From NCBI GenBank assembly GCA_035253645.1, contig DATFBW010000038.1, forward strand, positions 1 to 8,844: a stretch of 8,844 nucleotides of DNA. The letters run 5' to 3'. The notes under the pieces were generated by a model. That model made no database searches. It worked only from the letters and a program-made list of their open reading frames with translations, and was not told the origin of the DNA. The position numbers and the translations under genes were made by a program. Shown here in pieces: positions 1-5,588 of this stretch; the stretch's first letter is position 1, and each line of letters starts with the position of its first letter. This DNA comes from DASYRX01 sp035253645. Its GTDB lineage: Bacteria; Gemmatimonadota; Gemmatimonadetes; Gemmatimonadales; Gemmatimonadaceae.

Positions 1-882
1 CACCCGGCCGGCGCCAGTGCGCGTCGACACGGCGACAGACACACCGCGTTGCACCGCCCGGCGTACGGCGCGCTGCTGAGAGGGCGGTATCCCGCCACGG
101 CCAACACCTGCAATGACGAGACCCCGCGCTCCCGCCGCAACCGCCGCATCGACAAGCACGCTGTCGGATGCGACGTGTGCATAAAGCACATCGACACGCG
201 GCAGCTCGGAGATCGCTGTCAGATCGAACACCGCCGTACATGCCCGTCCACCCGGCGCACGGAGGATCGCCACGGAATCGGGGTCCGTCACGCCGATGGG
301 CCCAGCGTTAGGTGCCGTGAACGCGTACATGCGCGATGCTTCCGTTTTGGTGGCGTCGCGCGCGCGAAAGATCTCATCGTTCATGAGAATCAACACGCCG
401 TGACCGCGGGCTTGCCGTGCGGCAGCTACGCGCACCGCGTTCAGCAAGTTCGCAGGACCATCCGCGCCGACCGCGTCGGCCTGCCGCATCGCTCCGGTAA
501 GAACGATCGGCGCGCACGTGGGGACGGTCAGCTCGAGGAAAAACGCCGTCTCCTCCATGGTGTCGGTGCCGTGCGTGATGACGATTCCGGCTGGTGCGTC
601 CGGTCCCTTTGTAATCGCGAGAATGCGCGCGGCCAGGTTGCGCCAGTGCTCGTGTGTGATGGCCCCCGACGCGATGTTGCTGAACTGCTCGAACGTCACC
701 TCCGCGGTGCTTGTCATGCCGGGAATTGCCGTCACGAGCTCTTCGATTGTCCGCCGGGCGTTGCCACCGAGGTTGGATATCGTGCCACCGGTGCCGATGA
801 TGTGCACGCGCGGCTTGCTTTGCGCGTGAGCGGATACCGCGACAGCCGTTAGGCACATCGCGGTGACAGCTCGCCGTAGCAT
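1..882 (-). CDS. ansB: Exported type II L-asparaginase, C-terminus cut off by the window edge
   Basis: It hydrolyses L-asparagine to L-aspartate and ammonia, probably in the periplasm. The visible 294 residues have no stop. Residues 1-20 (MLRRAVTAMCLTAVAVSAHA) look like a signal peptide with cleavage after AHA. GTGGTIS at 30-36 carries the first catalytic Thr (T34). THGTDTMEETAFF at 103-115 carries the second catalytic pair, T106-D107. Further family blocks are GAMRQADAVGADGPANL, then LMNDEIFRARDATKT with the conserved Lys, and near the edge STRTGAGRV. The family is usually about 330-350 residues with its signal, so some 40-50 residues are missing. The ATG at 882-880 overlaps the TGA of the upstream aminotransferase by one base (TGATG), so the two are probably translationally coupled. 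The family assignment is firm. Preference for Asn over Gln cannot be read from the sequence. Confidence 0.93.
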   Translation of the reverse strand, partial: MLRRAVTAMCLTAVAVSAHAQSKPRVHIIGTGGTISNLGGNARRTIEELVTAIPGMTSTAEVTFEQFSNIASGAITHEHWRNLAARILAITKGPDAPAGIVITHGTDTMEETAFFLELTVPTCAPIVLTGAMRQADAVGADGPANLLNAVRVAAARQARGHGVLILMNDEIFRARDATKTEASRMYAFTAPNAGPIGVTDPDSVAILRAPGGRACTAVFDLTAISELPRVDVLYAHVASDSVLVDAAVAAGARGLVIAGVGRGGIPPSQQRAVRRAVQRGVSVAVSTRTGAGRV

Positions 883-1751
883 CAGACCGCCGAGGTGGCG
901 CCGACAGCCGCGAGACGCGGAACGAGCGCCTCGTACAACGACATCGTGATGCGCCCCGGCTGACCGTCCCCCACAGGTAACCCGTTGAGCGATACGATGG
1001 GCATCACGTCGCTGGTTGTGCCCGTGATGAAGAGCTCTTCCAGCCGCGGCAGCTCGTGGGTGAAGATCGGCATCTGCCTAACGGCGATCCCCAGCTCGGC
1101 CGCCAGCTCGAGGGTTACCTCACGGGTGATTCCCGAGAGGATGTAGTTCGAATCGGGATACGTGCGCAACTCGCCATCGATCACGCCGAAGACGTTTGTG
1201 TGCGATCCTTCGGTGACGGCACCGTCGCGCACGAAGATCGCCTCGATGGCCCCATGATCGACGGCGTGCTGTTTCGCCAGGACGCTGGGGATGAGGTTGA
1301 GCGATTTGATGTCGCCGCGCGCCCAGCGAAAATCGGGAAACGTGACCGCCGTGCCTCCTTTTGCACGGACGTCGTGCGGCGGGGTGAACTTGCTCGCCGA
1401 GAGGAAGATTGTGCACGGCGTCCCGGGTGGCGGGAAATGGTGCGTGCGCGGCGCGGCCCCACGCGTGATTTCCAGGTAGACGGCAGCCTCACCGTCCACC
1501 AAATCGTTGTCGCGCAGCAAGCGCAGCGAAATCGATTCCAGCTCGTCGCCGGTGATCGAGGGCGTTAGGCGCATCTCGCGCAGTCCCCGCTCGAGGCGCT
1601 TGAGGTGGCGGCTCCATTCGAACAACCGGCCGCCGATCGCCCGCGTTACTTCGTAAACGCCATCACCGAAAAAGAAGGCGCGCTCGTCGACCGACAGCTT
1701 GGCCTCGGAGCGCGGGAGAAACTGCCCGTTGAGATAAACGACCGACGACAT
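882..1751 (-). CDS. dat: D-amino-acid aminotransferase (class IV PLP aminotransferase)
   Basis: This is a 289-residue fold-type IV PLP enzyme, the usual length. D-amino-acid aminotransferases move the amino group between D-alanine or other D-amino acids and 2-oxo acids, supplying for example D-glutamate. FFGDGVYEV (27-35) holds the active-site Tyr33. RGDIKSLNLIPSVLAKQ (145-161) holds the PLP lysine K149. VTEGSHTN (179-186) holds Glu181, which pairs with the PLP ring nitrogen. The block TRGAAPRTHHFP (96-107) supplies R102 and H104 at the positions of the R98/H100 carboxylate trap of the Bacillus D-alanine aminotransferase. SNYILSGITREV is also family-typical. The Arg-x-His pair is why I prefer a D-amino-acid enzyme to a branched-chain aminotransferase or aminodeoxychorismate lyase. 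It is co-transcribed with the downstream asparaginase. A 7-bp hairpin lies just upstream and partly covers a GGAG Shine-Dalgarno sequence. Confidence 0.85.
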   Translation of the reverse strand: MSSVVYLNGQFLPRSEAKLSVDERAFFFGDGVYEVTRAIGGRLFEWSRHLKRLERGLREMRLTPSITGDELESISLRLLRDNDLVDGEAAVYLEITRGAAPRTHHFPPPGTPCTIFLSASKFTPPHDVRAKGGTAVTFPDFRWARGDIKSLNLIPSVLAKQHAVDHGAIEAIFVRDGAVTEGSHTNVFGVIDGELRTYPDSNYILSGITREVTLELAAELGIAVRQMPIFTHELPRLEELFITGTTSDVMPIVSLNGLPVGDGQPGRITMSLYEALVPRLAAVGATSAV

Positions 1752-1763
1752 GTTTCGCGAAGC

Positions 1764-1781
1764 TCCAGAAGGGATTCTGGA
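1764..1781 (-). promoter_or_regulatory. Hairpin over the ribosome binding site of the aminotransferase gene
   Basis: A perfect 7-bp inverted repeat (TCCAGAA, 4-base loop, TTCTGGA) ends 12 bases before the ATG at 1751. In the minus-strand transcript the only Shine-Dalgarno-like stretch, GGAG, begins in the 3' arm, so folding would partly hide it. The site could equally be an operator for a dimeric repressor. The 8-base palindrome TTCGCGAA lies between it and the start codon. Confidence 0.35.
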
Positions 1782-1810
1782 ACTTTGCTCACGCGCTCAA
1801 CGCGTCAAGG

Positions 1811-1860
1811 CGAAAAACGAACCAAAGCTGTCGGCTACCAGCTGACAGCTTTAGTTGGTT
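1811..1860 (-). terminator. Hairpin plus T tract after the HEAT-protein gene; also one copy of a dispersed palindromic repeat
   Basis: Directly after the stop codon of the smaller HEAT gene, AAAGCTGTCGGCT (1824-1836) and AGCTGACAGCTTT (1840-1852) form a 13-bp stem with one G-T type pair and a 3-base loop. AACC (1820-1823) and GGTT (1857-1860) can extend it across a 4-base bulge. Read on the minus strand, the stem is followed by GGTTCGTTTTTCG, which has the look of an intrinsic terminator that would separate the sigma-factor unit from the aminotransferase unit. The same 13-base arm recurs at 8161, so the hairpin also belongs to a repeat family. Confidence 0.6.
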
Positions 1861-2652
1861 TTATCTCTTGCTGAGTATTTCCTCGATCAGGTCCAGGGCG
1901 CGGGGATCTCGTGATTGGCCGAGCCAGAACAGCGCGTTCTTTTTCAACTTGGGATCGCGGCTCGTCCGCACAATCCGGATCAACGCGGGGACGCCTTCGT
2001 CTCTCGGACGTTGCGAGAGCGCGAAGATGGCCGACTCGCGCACGTCGCGTTCCATGCGATCGTCCTCCGCGACATCACTCAAGCTCCCCGTGATGCGCTC
2101 GCCCGCCATCTGCCCCAGCCAAAAGATCGCGGCCTTGCGTACTTCCTGATGCCGGCCGTCGTCGCGCGCAATGCGCAGGAGCGCCGGCCACACTTCGACT
2201 TCATCGATGATGCTCAGTGGCGTGATCGCTTCCTTTGCCACGGCGGAGCGCTCGTTCCGCGCAAGATCGAGTAGATAATCCGCGGCTTGCTGATTCGGTA
2301 CGTGCCCCAGGTCGGTGACGTTAGGCCGTGACCGCCAGCGCCCGCCAACGTAGAAGCGGACCTTCATCGTTTCGCCGTTCGCGCGGTCGATCACGAGCCG
2401 TCCGGGGCCGCGGGTGCATTCATTGGGCCACTCGACGTCGCGCGCGGACGACCGGCCCCAATCACCACGGTCGGTACGCCAGTTGTCGCCCCGCGACCAG
2501 CCATTCCCCCATCCGCAGATGTCCGGCAGGACATCGAACGTCATACGGACCTCGCCATCGTCGACCGCGGCGACGCGGCGCGCGACGCTTTGTGCCTGGG
2601 CGGCATCGCCTAACGCGATGCCCAGCAGAAACAAGCCTATCGTGTATCTCAT
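1861..2652 (-). CDS. Exported HEAT-repeat protein, small paralogue
   Basis: This is a 263-residue protein of unknown function. Residues 1-20 (MRYTIGLFLLGIALGDAAQA) form a signal peptide. Residues about 30-110 form a Trp-rich segment (W48, W52, W58, W65, W75) with just two cysteines, C46 and C79, which could make a disulfide; I do not recognise this domain. From about 120 to the end are HEAT-type helical repeats. One has a degenerate core (EAITPLS), then AAIFWLGQ, SAIFALSQ and NALFWLGQ follow. The C-terminus (FWLGQSRDPR) matches the end of the upstream HEAT protein, so the pair probably arose by duplication. The ATG overlaps the stop of the upstream gene by 4 bases (ATGA), so it is translationally coupled to it. 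A scaffold or protein-binding role in the periplasm is inferred from the fold only. Confidence 0.85.
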   Translation of the reverse strand: MRYTIGLFLLGIALGDAAQAQSVARRVAAVDDGEVRMTFDVLPDICGWGNGWSRGDNWRTDRGDWGRSSARDVEWPNECTRGPGRLVIDRANGETMKVRFYVGGRWRSRPNVTDLGHVPNQQAADYLLDLARNERSAVAKEAITPLSIIDEVEVWPALLRIARDDGRHQEVRKAAIFWLGQMAGERITGSLSDVAEDDRMERDVRESAIFALSQRPRDEGVPALIRIVRTSRDPKLKKNALFWLGQSRDPRALDLIEEILSKR

Positions 2653-4268
2653 TTTCCAATCAGCTCCGCCAGGAAGTCGGCCACGCGTGGATCGCGGCTC
2701 TGTCCCAGCCAGAAAATGGCCTTCTTGCGCATCTCGCGGTCGCGATCGGAGCGCGCGATGCTCATGAGCTTGTCGACAGCTTCGCGCGAGTTGCGCTGCG
2801 AGAAGCCGAAGATCAGCTGCTCTTTGATCTCCTGTTCGGTCGTGCGGTCATACATCGTGGCGAGCCGGTCGAACGGAACGCTCTTGTTCTGCGCTGCCCA
2901 AAAGAGCGCCTGCTTGCGAATCTCGATCGTCTCGCCCTGGTCCATGGCGATGTCGATGAGCCACTGATCGCTGCCGGTCCCGCGCTGCTGAGAGAGCGAG
3001 AAGATGATCTTGTCCTTGAGCTCGTGAGAGCGCACACGTTTGAACAGGTCGCGCAAGAAGTCGCCATTTTCACGCGAGTTGCGTTGGCCTATCCAGAAGA
3101 TGGCTTCGCTCCGGATCTCTTCAGGTGTGCCATCACTCGCCGCGAGTTCGCGCAACGCGGCCTGTCCTTCCCCACCGCCTAACTGCGAAAGCGAGAACAC
3201 TGCGTTTTTCTGTAACTCGCGCGATGCGCTGCGGACAAGGTCGCGCAGCACGCCAGGCACGCGTGAATCGTGCGTCTGCGAGAGCCAGAACACAGCCTGC
3301 TTGCGCACTTCTTGATCCGGGTCCTCACGGATCGCCTTGATCAGGATGTCCGCGGAGCGCGTCGAACGCTTCTGGGAGATGAGGAAGACCGCCTTGCGAC
3401 GCAACACGTGGTCGCACGACCCGCGGCGCTGCATGATGTTCTCGAGCACGGGAAGGGCGCGCTCCGAATCCATGTTCAGCAGCGCATTGAGCGCCATGAT
3501 CCGATCGTCATTTTCGTCGTCCGGATCTGGACAGCGCCCCTGCGGGACTTGGCCCGAGCCCCTCCCACTCCCACTGCCCGAGCCTTGTCCGGGTTGCGTC
3601 GCCCTATCCGTCACCTCGGCGGCGCACTCCTCGTCGCCGCGTTGGGCCAACTCGCCGCATACTCGTGTGCGCAGCGATCTCGCGTCCGCCGGATGCGTAT
3701 CCGGGTAACGAGCCACCAAGCGATCGAGCACAGTACGCGCACTCCGCAGGTTGCTCGTACCGCCAAGCCGCATCAGCGCGAACGCCTGGAAGTACATCGC
3801 CTGCGGTGCCCGTTCCGACCGTGGATACTTGCGTGACACTTCTGCGAACATGTCCGCTGCCTGACGATAGTCATCGCGATCCAGCGCACGTTGTGCCAAC
3901 CGGAAGAGAGAATCGGCAGGGTCCTGGTCGTCGTCGAACTGGAACGACTCGTCAGGCAGGTTCTTCAAGCGATCGAGCTTCGACAGTTCGCTGCCCAGCT
4001 CAGCGAGCCCGGAATGATCCAGCGCAGAGAGACCGCGCAGACCTTCGAGCCCCTGAAGGCTGGAGAGCCCGTCGAGGCCTTTGAGTCCCTTGAGGCTTTT
4101 GAGTCCCTGAAGTCCTTTAAGTCCCTGCAAACCTTCAAGCCCGCGGAGACCTTCGAGTCCGCGAAGGTCGGCCAGGCCGCTGAGCTCGGGCATCCTGCCA
4201 ATTTGTTGTGCCGCAGTAATTGCCGGCGCGGTGCCGAGTGCGAGAACGAGAAGTGCTATGGTGCGCAT
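2649..4268 (-). CDS. Exported protein with Gly-Leu-X repeat, TPR-like segment and eight HEAT repeats
   Basis: This protein has 539 residues from the chosen ATG. The first 20 (MRTIALLVLALGTAPAITAA) are a signal peptide. Residues 29-83 form a run with Leu at every third position (19 in register), mostly as Gly-Leu-Lys/Gln/Glu/Arg triplets. Residues about 116-215 resemble the tetratricopeptide fold of YbgF/BamD-like proteins (DDYRQAADMFAEV, then YPRSERAPQAMYFQAFAL). A Gly/Ser linker (227-239) leads to eight repeats of about 31-33 residues (from about 290), each with a core ending in Gln: FLISQ, FWLSQ, FSLSQ, FWIGQ, FSLSQ, FWAAQ, FGFSQ, FWLGQ. Four cysteines (204, 215, 246, 285) could form disulfides. 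A longer reading from 4316 is possible, but it would place 16 residues before the signal peptide and overlap the anti-sigma gene. AAGGA lies 10 bases before 4268. No enzymatic motif is seen; it may be a sensor or scaffold in the envelope. Confidence 0.87.
   Translation of the reverse strand: MRTIALLVLALGTAPAITAAQQIGRMPELSGLADLRGLEGLRGLEGLQGLKGLQGLKSLKGLKGLDGLSSLQGLEGLRGLSALDHSGLAELGSELSKLDRLKNLPDESFQFDDDQDPADSLFRLAQRALDRDDYRQAADMFAEVSRKYPRSERAPQAMYFQAFALMRLGGTSNLRSARTVLDRLVARYPDTHPADARSLRTRVCGELAQRGDEECAAEVTDRATQPGQGSGSGSGRGSGQVPQGRCPDPDDENDDRIMALNALLNMDSERALPVLENIMQRRGSCDHVLRRKAVFLISQKRSTRSADILIKAIREDPDQEVRKQAVFWLSQTHDSRVPGVLRDLVRSASRELQKNAVFSLSQLGGGEGQAALRELAASDGTPEEIRSEAIFWIGQRNSRENGDFLRDLFKRVRSHELKDKIIFSLSQQRGTGSDQWLIDIAMDQGETIEIRKQALFWAAQNKSVPFDRLATMYDRTTEQEIKEQLIFGFSQRNSREAVDKLMSIARSDRDREMRKKAIFWLGQSRDPRVADFLAELIGK
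4020..4184 (-). repeat. Degenerate 9-base tandem repeat encoding Gly-Leu-X
   Basis: The stretch encodes residues 29-83 of the large HEAT protein. The unit is nine bases (Gly-Leu-X), with higher-order 18-base units such as a GLEGLR pair that recurs at both ends. Since the unit is a multiple of three, gain or loss of copies keeps the frame. Synonymous changes between units show that it is not freshly expanded. Confidence 0.75.
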
Positions 4269-4278
4269 TGTCTGTGCT

Positions 4279-4283
4279 TCCTT
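4279..4283 (-). promoter_or_regulatory. Ribosome binding site fixing the start of the large HEAT protein
   Basis: AAGGA on the minus strand ends 10 bases before the ATG at 4268 and overlaps the TAA of the anti-sigma gene (4284-4282). This supports 4268 over the upstream in-frame ATG at 4316 and implies coupled translation. Confidence 0.6.
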
Positions 4284-4899
4284 ATGACCGCGCGGGTGGC
4301 GCCCCGGCAGGGACATTCGCCCGCAGTCGCGTCAGTAATTGATCTTGATGAGTTTTATCGAGCAGAGGCCGGTTGCTGTCGTCGCGTGCGCCTTCGAGCT
4401 CCACCATTTGAACGAGCAGGAGCTCGAGGTCTTCCAGCAAGGTCCGGCGCGGGACGTCGTTGCCGGCGGGTGAATCGAGGAGCAAGCGCGTGTCGGTGAG
4501 AAGATCGCGCGCCCAGCGCCGGATCACGCTGTCGCCCTGCGTATTCGCTGACAGCCGCACCGCCGTCACGAACGCCTCGGCACTCGTTAGGTGTCTGGTG
4601 GTGGCAACATCATAGGCTTGCGGGCTATCCGGGGCCGAGGTGACGCCGCTGTCGACCTGCGGACCGCCGTCGCTGAGGCGACCGATCCCGATACCCACGG
4701 CCAGGACCACCCCGGCCGCCGCCGCCAACCAGATACGAGATGCCAAGAACCGGGAGCGAGGAGCGGGGAGCGAGGAGCGGGCAACTGCAATGCGCTGCCA
4801 CATCTCTTCGCGCGGGATCTGCGCGTTAGGCGGTGGCGCGTTGTAATCGGCGCTGGTGTCGTGCAGCCAGGCGTCGAACCGTTCGTCGTTGTGCGTCAT
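4282..4899 (-). CDS. Single-pass membrane protein, probable anti-sigma factor of the adjacent ECF sigma factor
   Basis: This is a 205-residue protein. The N-terminal part (about 1-40) is hydrophilic with YNAPPPNAQIPREEMWQRI at 19-37, a proline-rich stretch and short helix that would be cytosolic. A hydrophobic segment at about 56-73 (WLAAAAGVVLAVGIGIG) is the single membrane helix. The rest (about 75-205) would be extracytoplasmic and largely helical. No HxxxCxxC zinc motif is present, so it is not a ZAS-type anti-sigma. The anti-sigma role is inferred from position right after the sigma gene, topology and size. I place the start at 4899 because it gives an ATGA overlap with the sigma stop codon; an ATG nine bases upstream (4908) is in frame and cannot be excluded. 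The juxtamembrane linker (about 41-50) is encoded by a 14-base tandem duplication. Confidence 0.78.
   Translation of the reverse strand: MTHNDERFDAWLHDTSADYNAPPPNAQIPREEMWQRIAVARSSLPAPRSRFLASRIWLAAAAGVVLAVGIGIGRLSDGGPQVDSGVTSAPDSPQAYDVATTRHLTSAEAFVTAVRLSANTQGDSVIRRWARDLLTDTRLLLDSPAGNDVPRRTLLEDLELLLVQMVELEGARDDSNRPLLDKTHQDQLLTRLRANVPAGAPPARS
4752..4778. repeat. Tandem direct repeat, 13-base unit with period 14
   Basis: GGGAGCGAGGAGC occurs at 4752-4764 and again at 4766-4778, exactly identical, separated by one G. It lies inside the anti-sigma gene and encodes the short Ser/Pro/Arg linker just before the membrane helix. A period of 14 is not a multiple of three, so the two copies are read in different frames (residues about 41-50). 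Confidence 0.8.
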
Positions 4900-5435
4900 G
4901 CGGACCATGCCCCCGCGAGGTCCGCCAGCCGCTCGCGCAACCGGGCCCGGGCCCGGAAGAGCTGCGCCTTGGACGTCCCCGCTTCGATGCCTAACGCGGC
5001 ACCGATCTCTTCGTGCGTGAATCCTTCCAGATCGTGCATCAGAAACACCGTGCGATACCCCGTTGGTAACTTGTCGATCGCCTCGTACAGCCGTTGCCGC
5101 AAGACCGGGTCGCTGCGCGGCCGATCGCCGCCTAACGATTCCGCGTGCTCCAACTGCACCTCCCGCCGGAGCCGGCGCACCTTGCGCAGGCCGTTCAGCG
5201 CCACCGACACCGCAATGGCGTGCAACCAGGTCGAGAGCGCCGAATCCCCGCGGAACGTGGCCAGCCGTTCAAAAGCCCGGACGAACGTGTCCTGCGTGAA
5301 TTCCCGTGCAAGCTCAGCATCCCCTGCCAGTCGGTAGGTCAGGCGGTACACACGATCCACGTGCGTGTCGTAAAGCGCGCGTTCCGCGGCCGGGTCCCCG
5401 GCCTGCGCGCGAGTCAGCAGCTCACGTTCTTCCAA
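4896..5435 (-). CDS. RNA polymerase sigma factor, ECF (sigma-70 group 4) subfamily
   Basis: At 179 residues it has the usual length for an ECF sigma factor. Region 2 spans about 20-85: YDTHVDRVYRLTYRLAGD, then LAREFTQDTFVRAFERLATF with the core-binding and -10-recognition helices, then WLHAIAVSVALNGLRK. Region 4 spans about 110-172: LYEAIDKLPTGYRTVFLMHD, EGFTHEEIGAALGIEAGTSK as the helix-turn-helix for the -35 element, then LFRARARLRERL. The short linker between them, with no region 1 or 3, is typical. The start is a TTG, because there is no in-frame ATG or GTG between it and the upstream stop; GAGGGG sits at the right distance. It is the first gene of a four-gene unit, overlapping the anti-sigma gene by ATGA. 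Targets cannot be told from the sequence; autoregulation is likely for this class. Confidence 0.95.
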   Translation of the reverse strand: MEERELLTRAQAGDPAAERALYDTHVDRVYRLTYRLAGDAELAREFTQDTFVRAFERLATFRGDSALSTWLHAIAVSVALNGLRKVRRLRREVQLEHAESLGGDRPRSDPVLRQRLYEAIDKLPTGYRTVFLMHDLEGFTHEEIGAALGIEAGTSKAQLFRARARLRERLADLAGAWSA

Positions 5436-5438
5436 TGA

Positions 5439-5444
5439 CCCCTC
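5439..5444 (-). promoter_or_regulatory. Ribosome binding site supporting a TTG start for the sigma factor
   Basis: GAGGGG on the minus strand lies three bases before the TTG at 5435 (five bases counted from GAGG). No in-frame ATG or GTG precedes it before a stop codon, so the TTG is the best-supported start. Confidence 0.55.
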
Positions 5445-5456
5445 ATGGCCGCCGGC

Positions 5457-5534
5457 TCACGCTCCGCCAGCGTTCTCGGCTAACCATTCCGACACGACCT
5501 TTCGAAAAACGGTTTCGTCCAAAGGCAGGGCCAT
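5457..5534 (-). other. Possible 25-codon leader ORF before the sigma factor gene
   Basis: ATG at 5534 to TGA at 5457 encodes a 25-residue peptide with an amphipathic look (LDETVFRKVVSEWLAENAGG) and ordinary codon use. It ends 21 bases before the sigma start and begins 6 bases after the upstream terminator. No Shine-Dalgarno sequence precedes it, so it would have to be translated from a leaderless transcript. It may be chance, and the candidate promoter at 5488-5516 lies inside it. Confidence 0.2.
5488..5516 (-). promoter_or_regulatory. Candidate ECF-type promoter of the sigma factor unit
   Basis: On the minus strand GAAACC (5516-5511) and GTCGGA (5493-5488) are separated by 17 bases. They resemble the GAAC-type -35 and GTC-type -10 elements used by many ECF sigma factors. 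A start near 5480 would give a leader of about 45 bases. It is the only such pair I found between the terminator and the sigma gene; the match is loose. Confidence 0.3.
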
Positions 5535-5540
5535 GGGCAC

Positions 5541-5569
5541 AAAAAAAAGGGGCCCCGAAGGGCCCCTTT
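5541..5569 (-). terminator. Strong intrinsic terminator of the lipoprotein gene
   Basis: AAAGGGGCCC (5546-5555) and GGGCCCCTTT (5560-5569) form a perfect 10-bp stem. On the minus strand the loop is TTCG, the extra-stable UUCG tetraloop, and the stem runs into eight Ts (5548-5541). It lies about 20 bases after the lipoprotein stop codon and insulates the sigma unit from read-through. Confidence 0.95.
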
Positions 5570-5588
5570 GTCCAGCGGAGAACGGCTA

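Noticed and set aside
49..852. Plus-strand open frame of 267 codons opposite the asparaginase
   Set aside because: It is antisense to a gene with clear catalytic motifs; its translation is Arg/His/Cys-rich and has no recognisable domain.
1803..1808. TTGACG as a -35 box of an aminotransferase promoter on the minus strand
   Set aside because: No acceptable -10 element lies 16-18 bases downstream.
1861..2652. The small HEAT gene as a fragment broken off the large one
   Set aside because: It has its own signal peptide, a distinct Trp-rich N-terminal domain and an ATGA-coupled start, so it is an intact paralogue.
4020..4184. CRISPR-like array
   Set aside because: The units are 9-18 bases, degenerate and without spacers; they encode a continuous Gly-Leu-X protein segment.
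4268..4316. Upstream start of the large HEAT protein
   Set aside because: It would put 16 charged residues before the signal peptide and overlap the anti-sigma gene, while the ATG at 4268 has its own ribosome binding site.
2328..4499. Long plus-strand open frames opposite the HEAT genes (2328-3182, 3270-3836, 3891-4499), one with a repeated Phe-Glu-Ser tract
   Set aside because: They mirror the HEAT and Gly-Leu-X coding repeats on the other strand; the minus-strand reading has signal peptides and coherent helical repeats.
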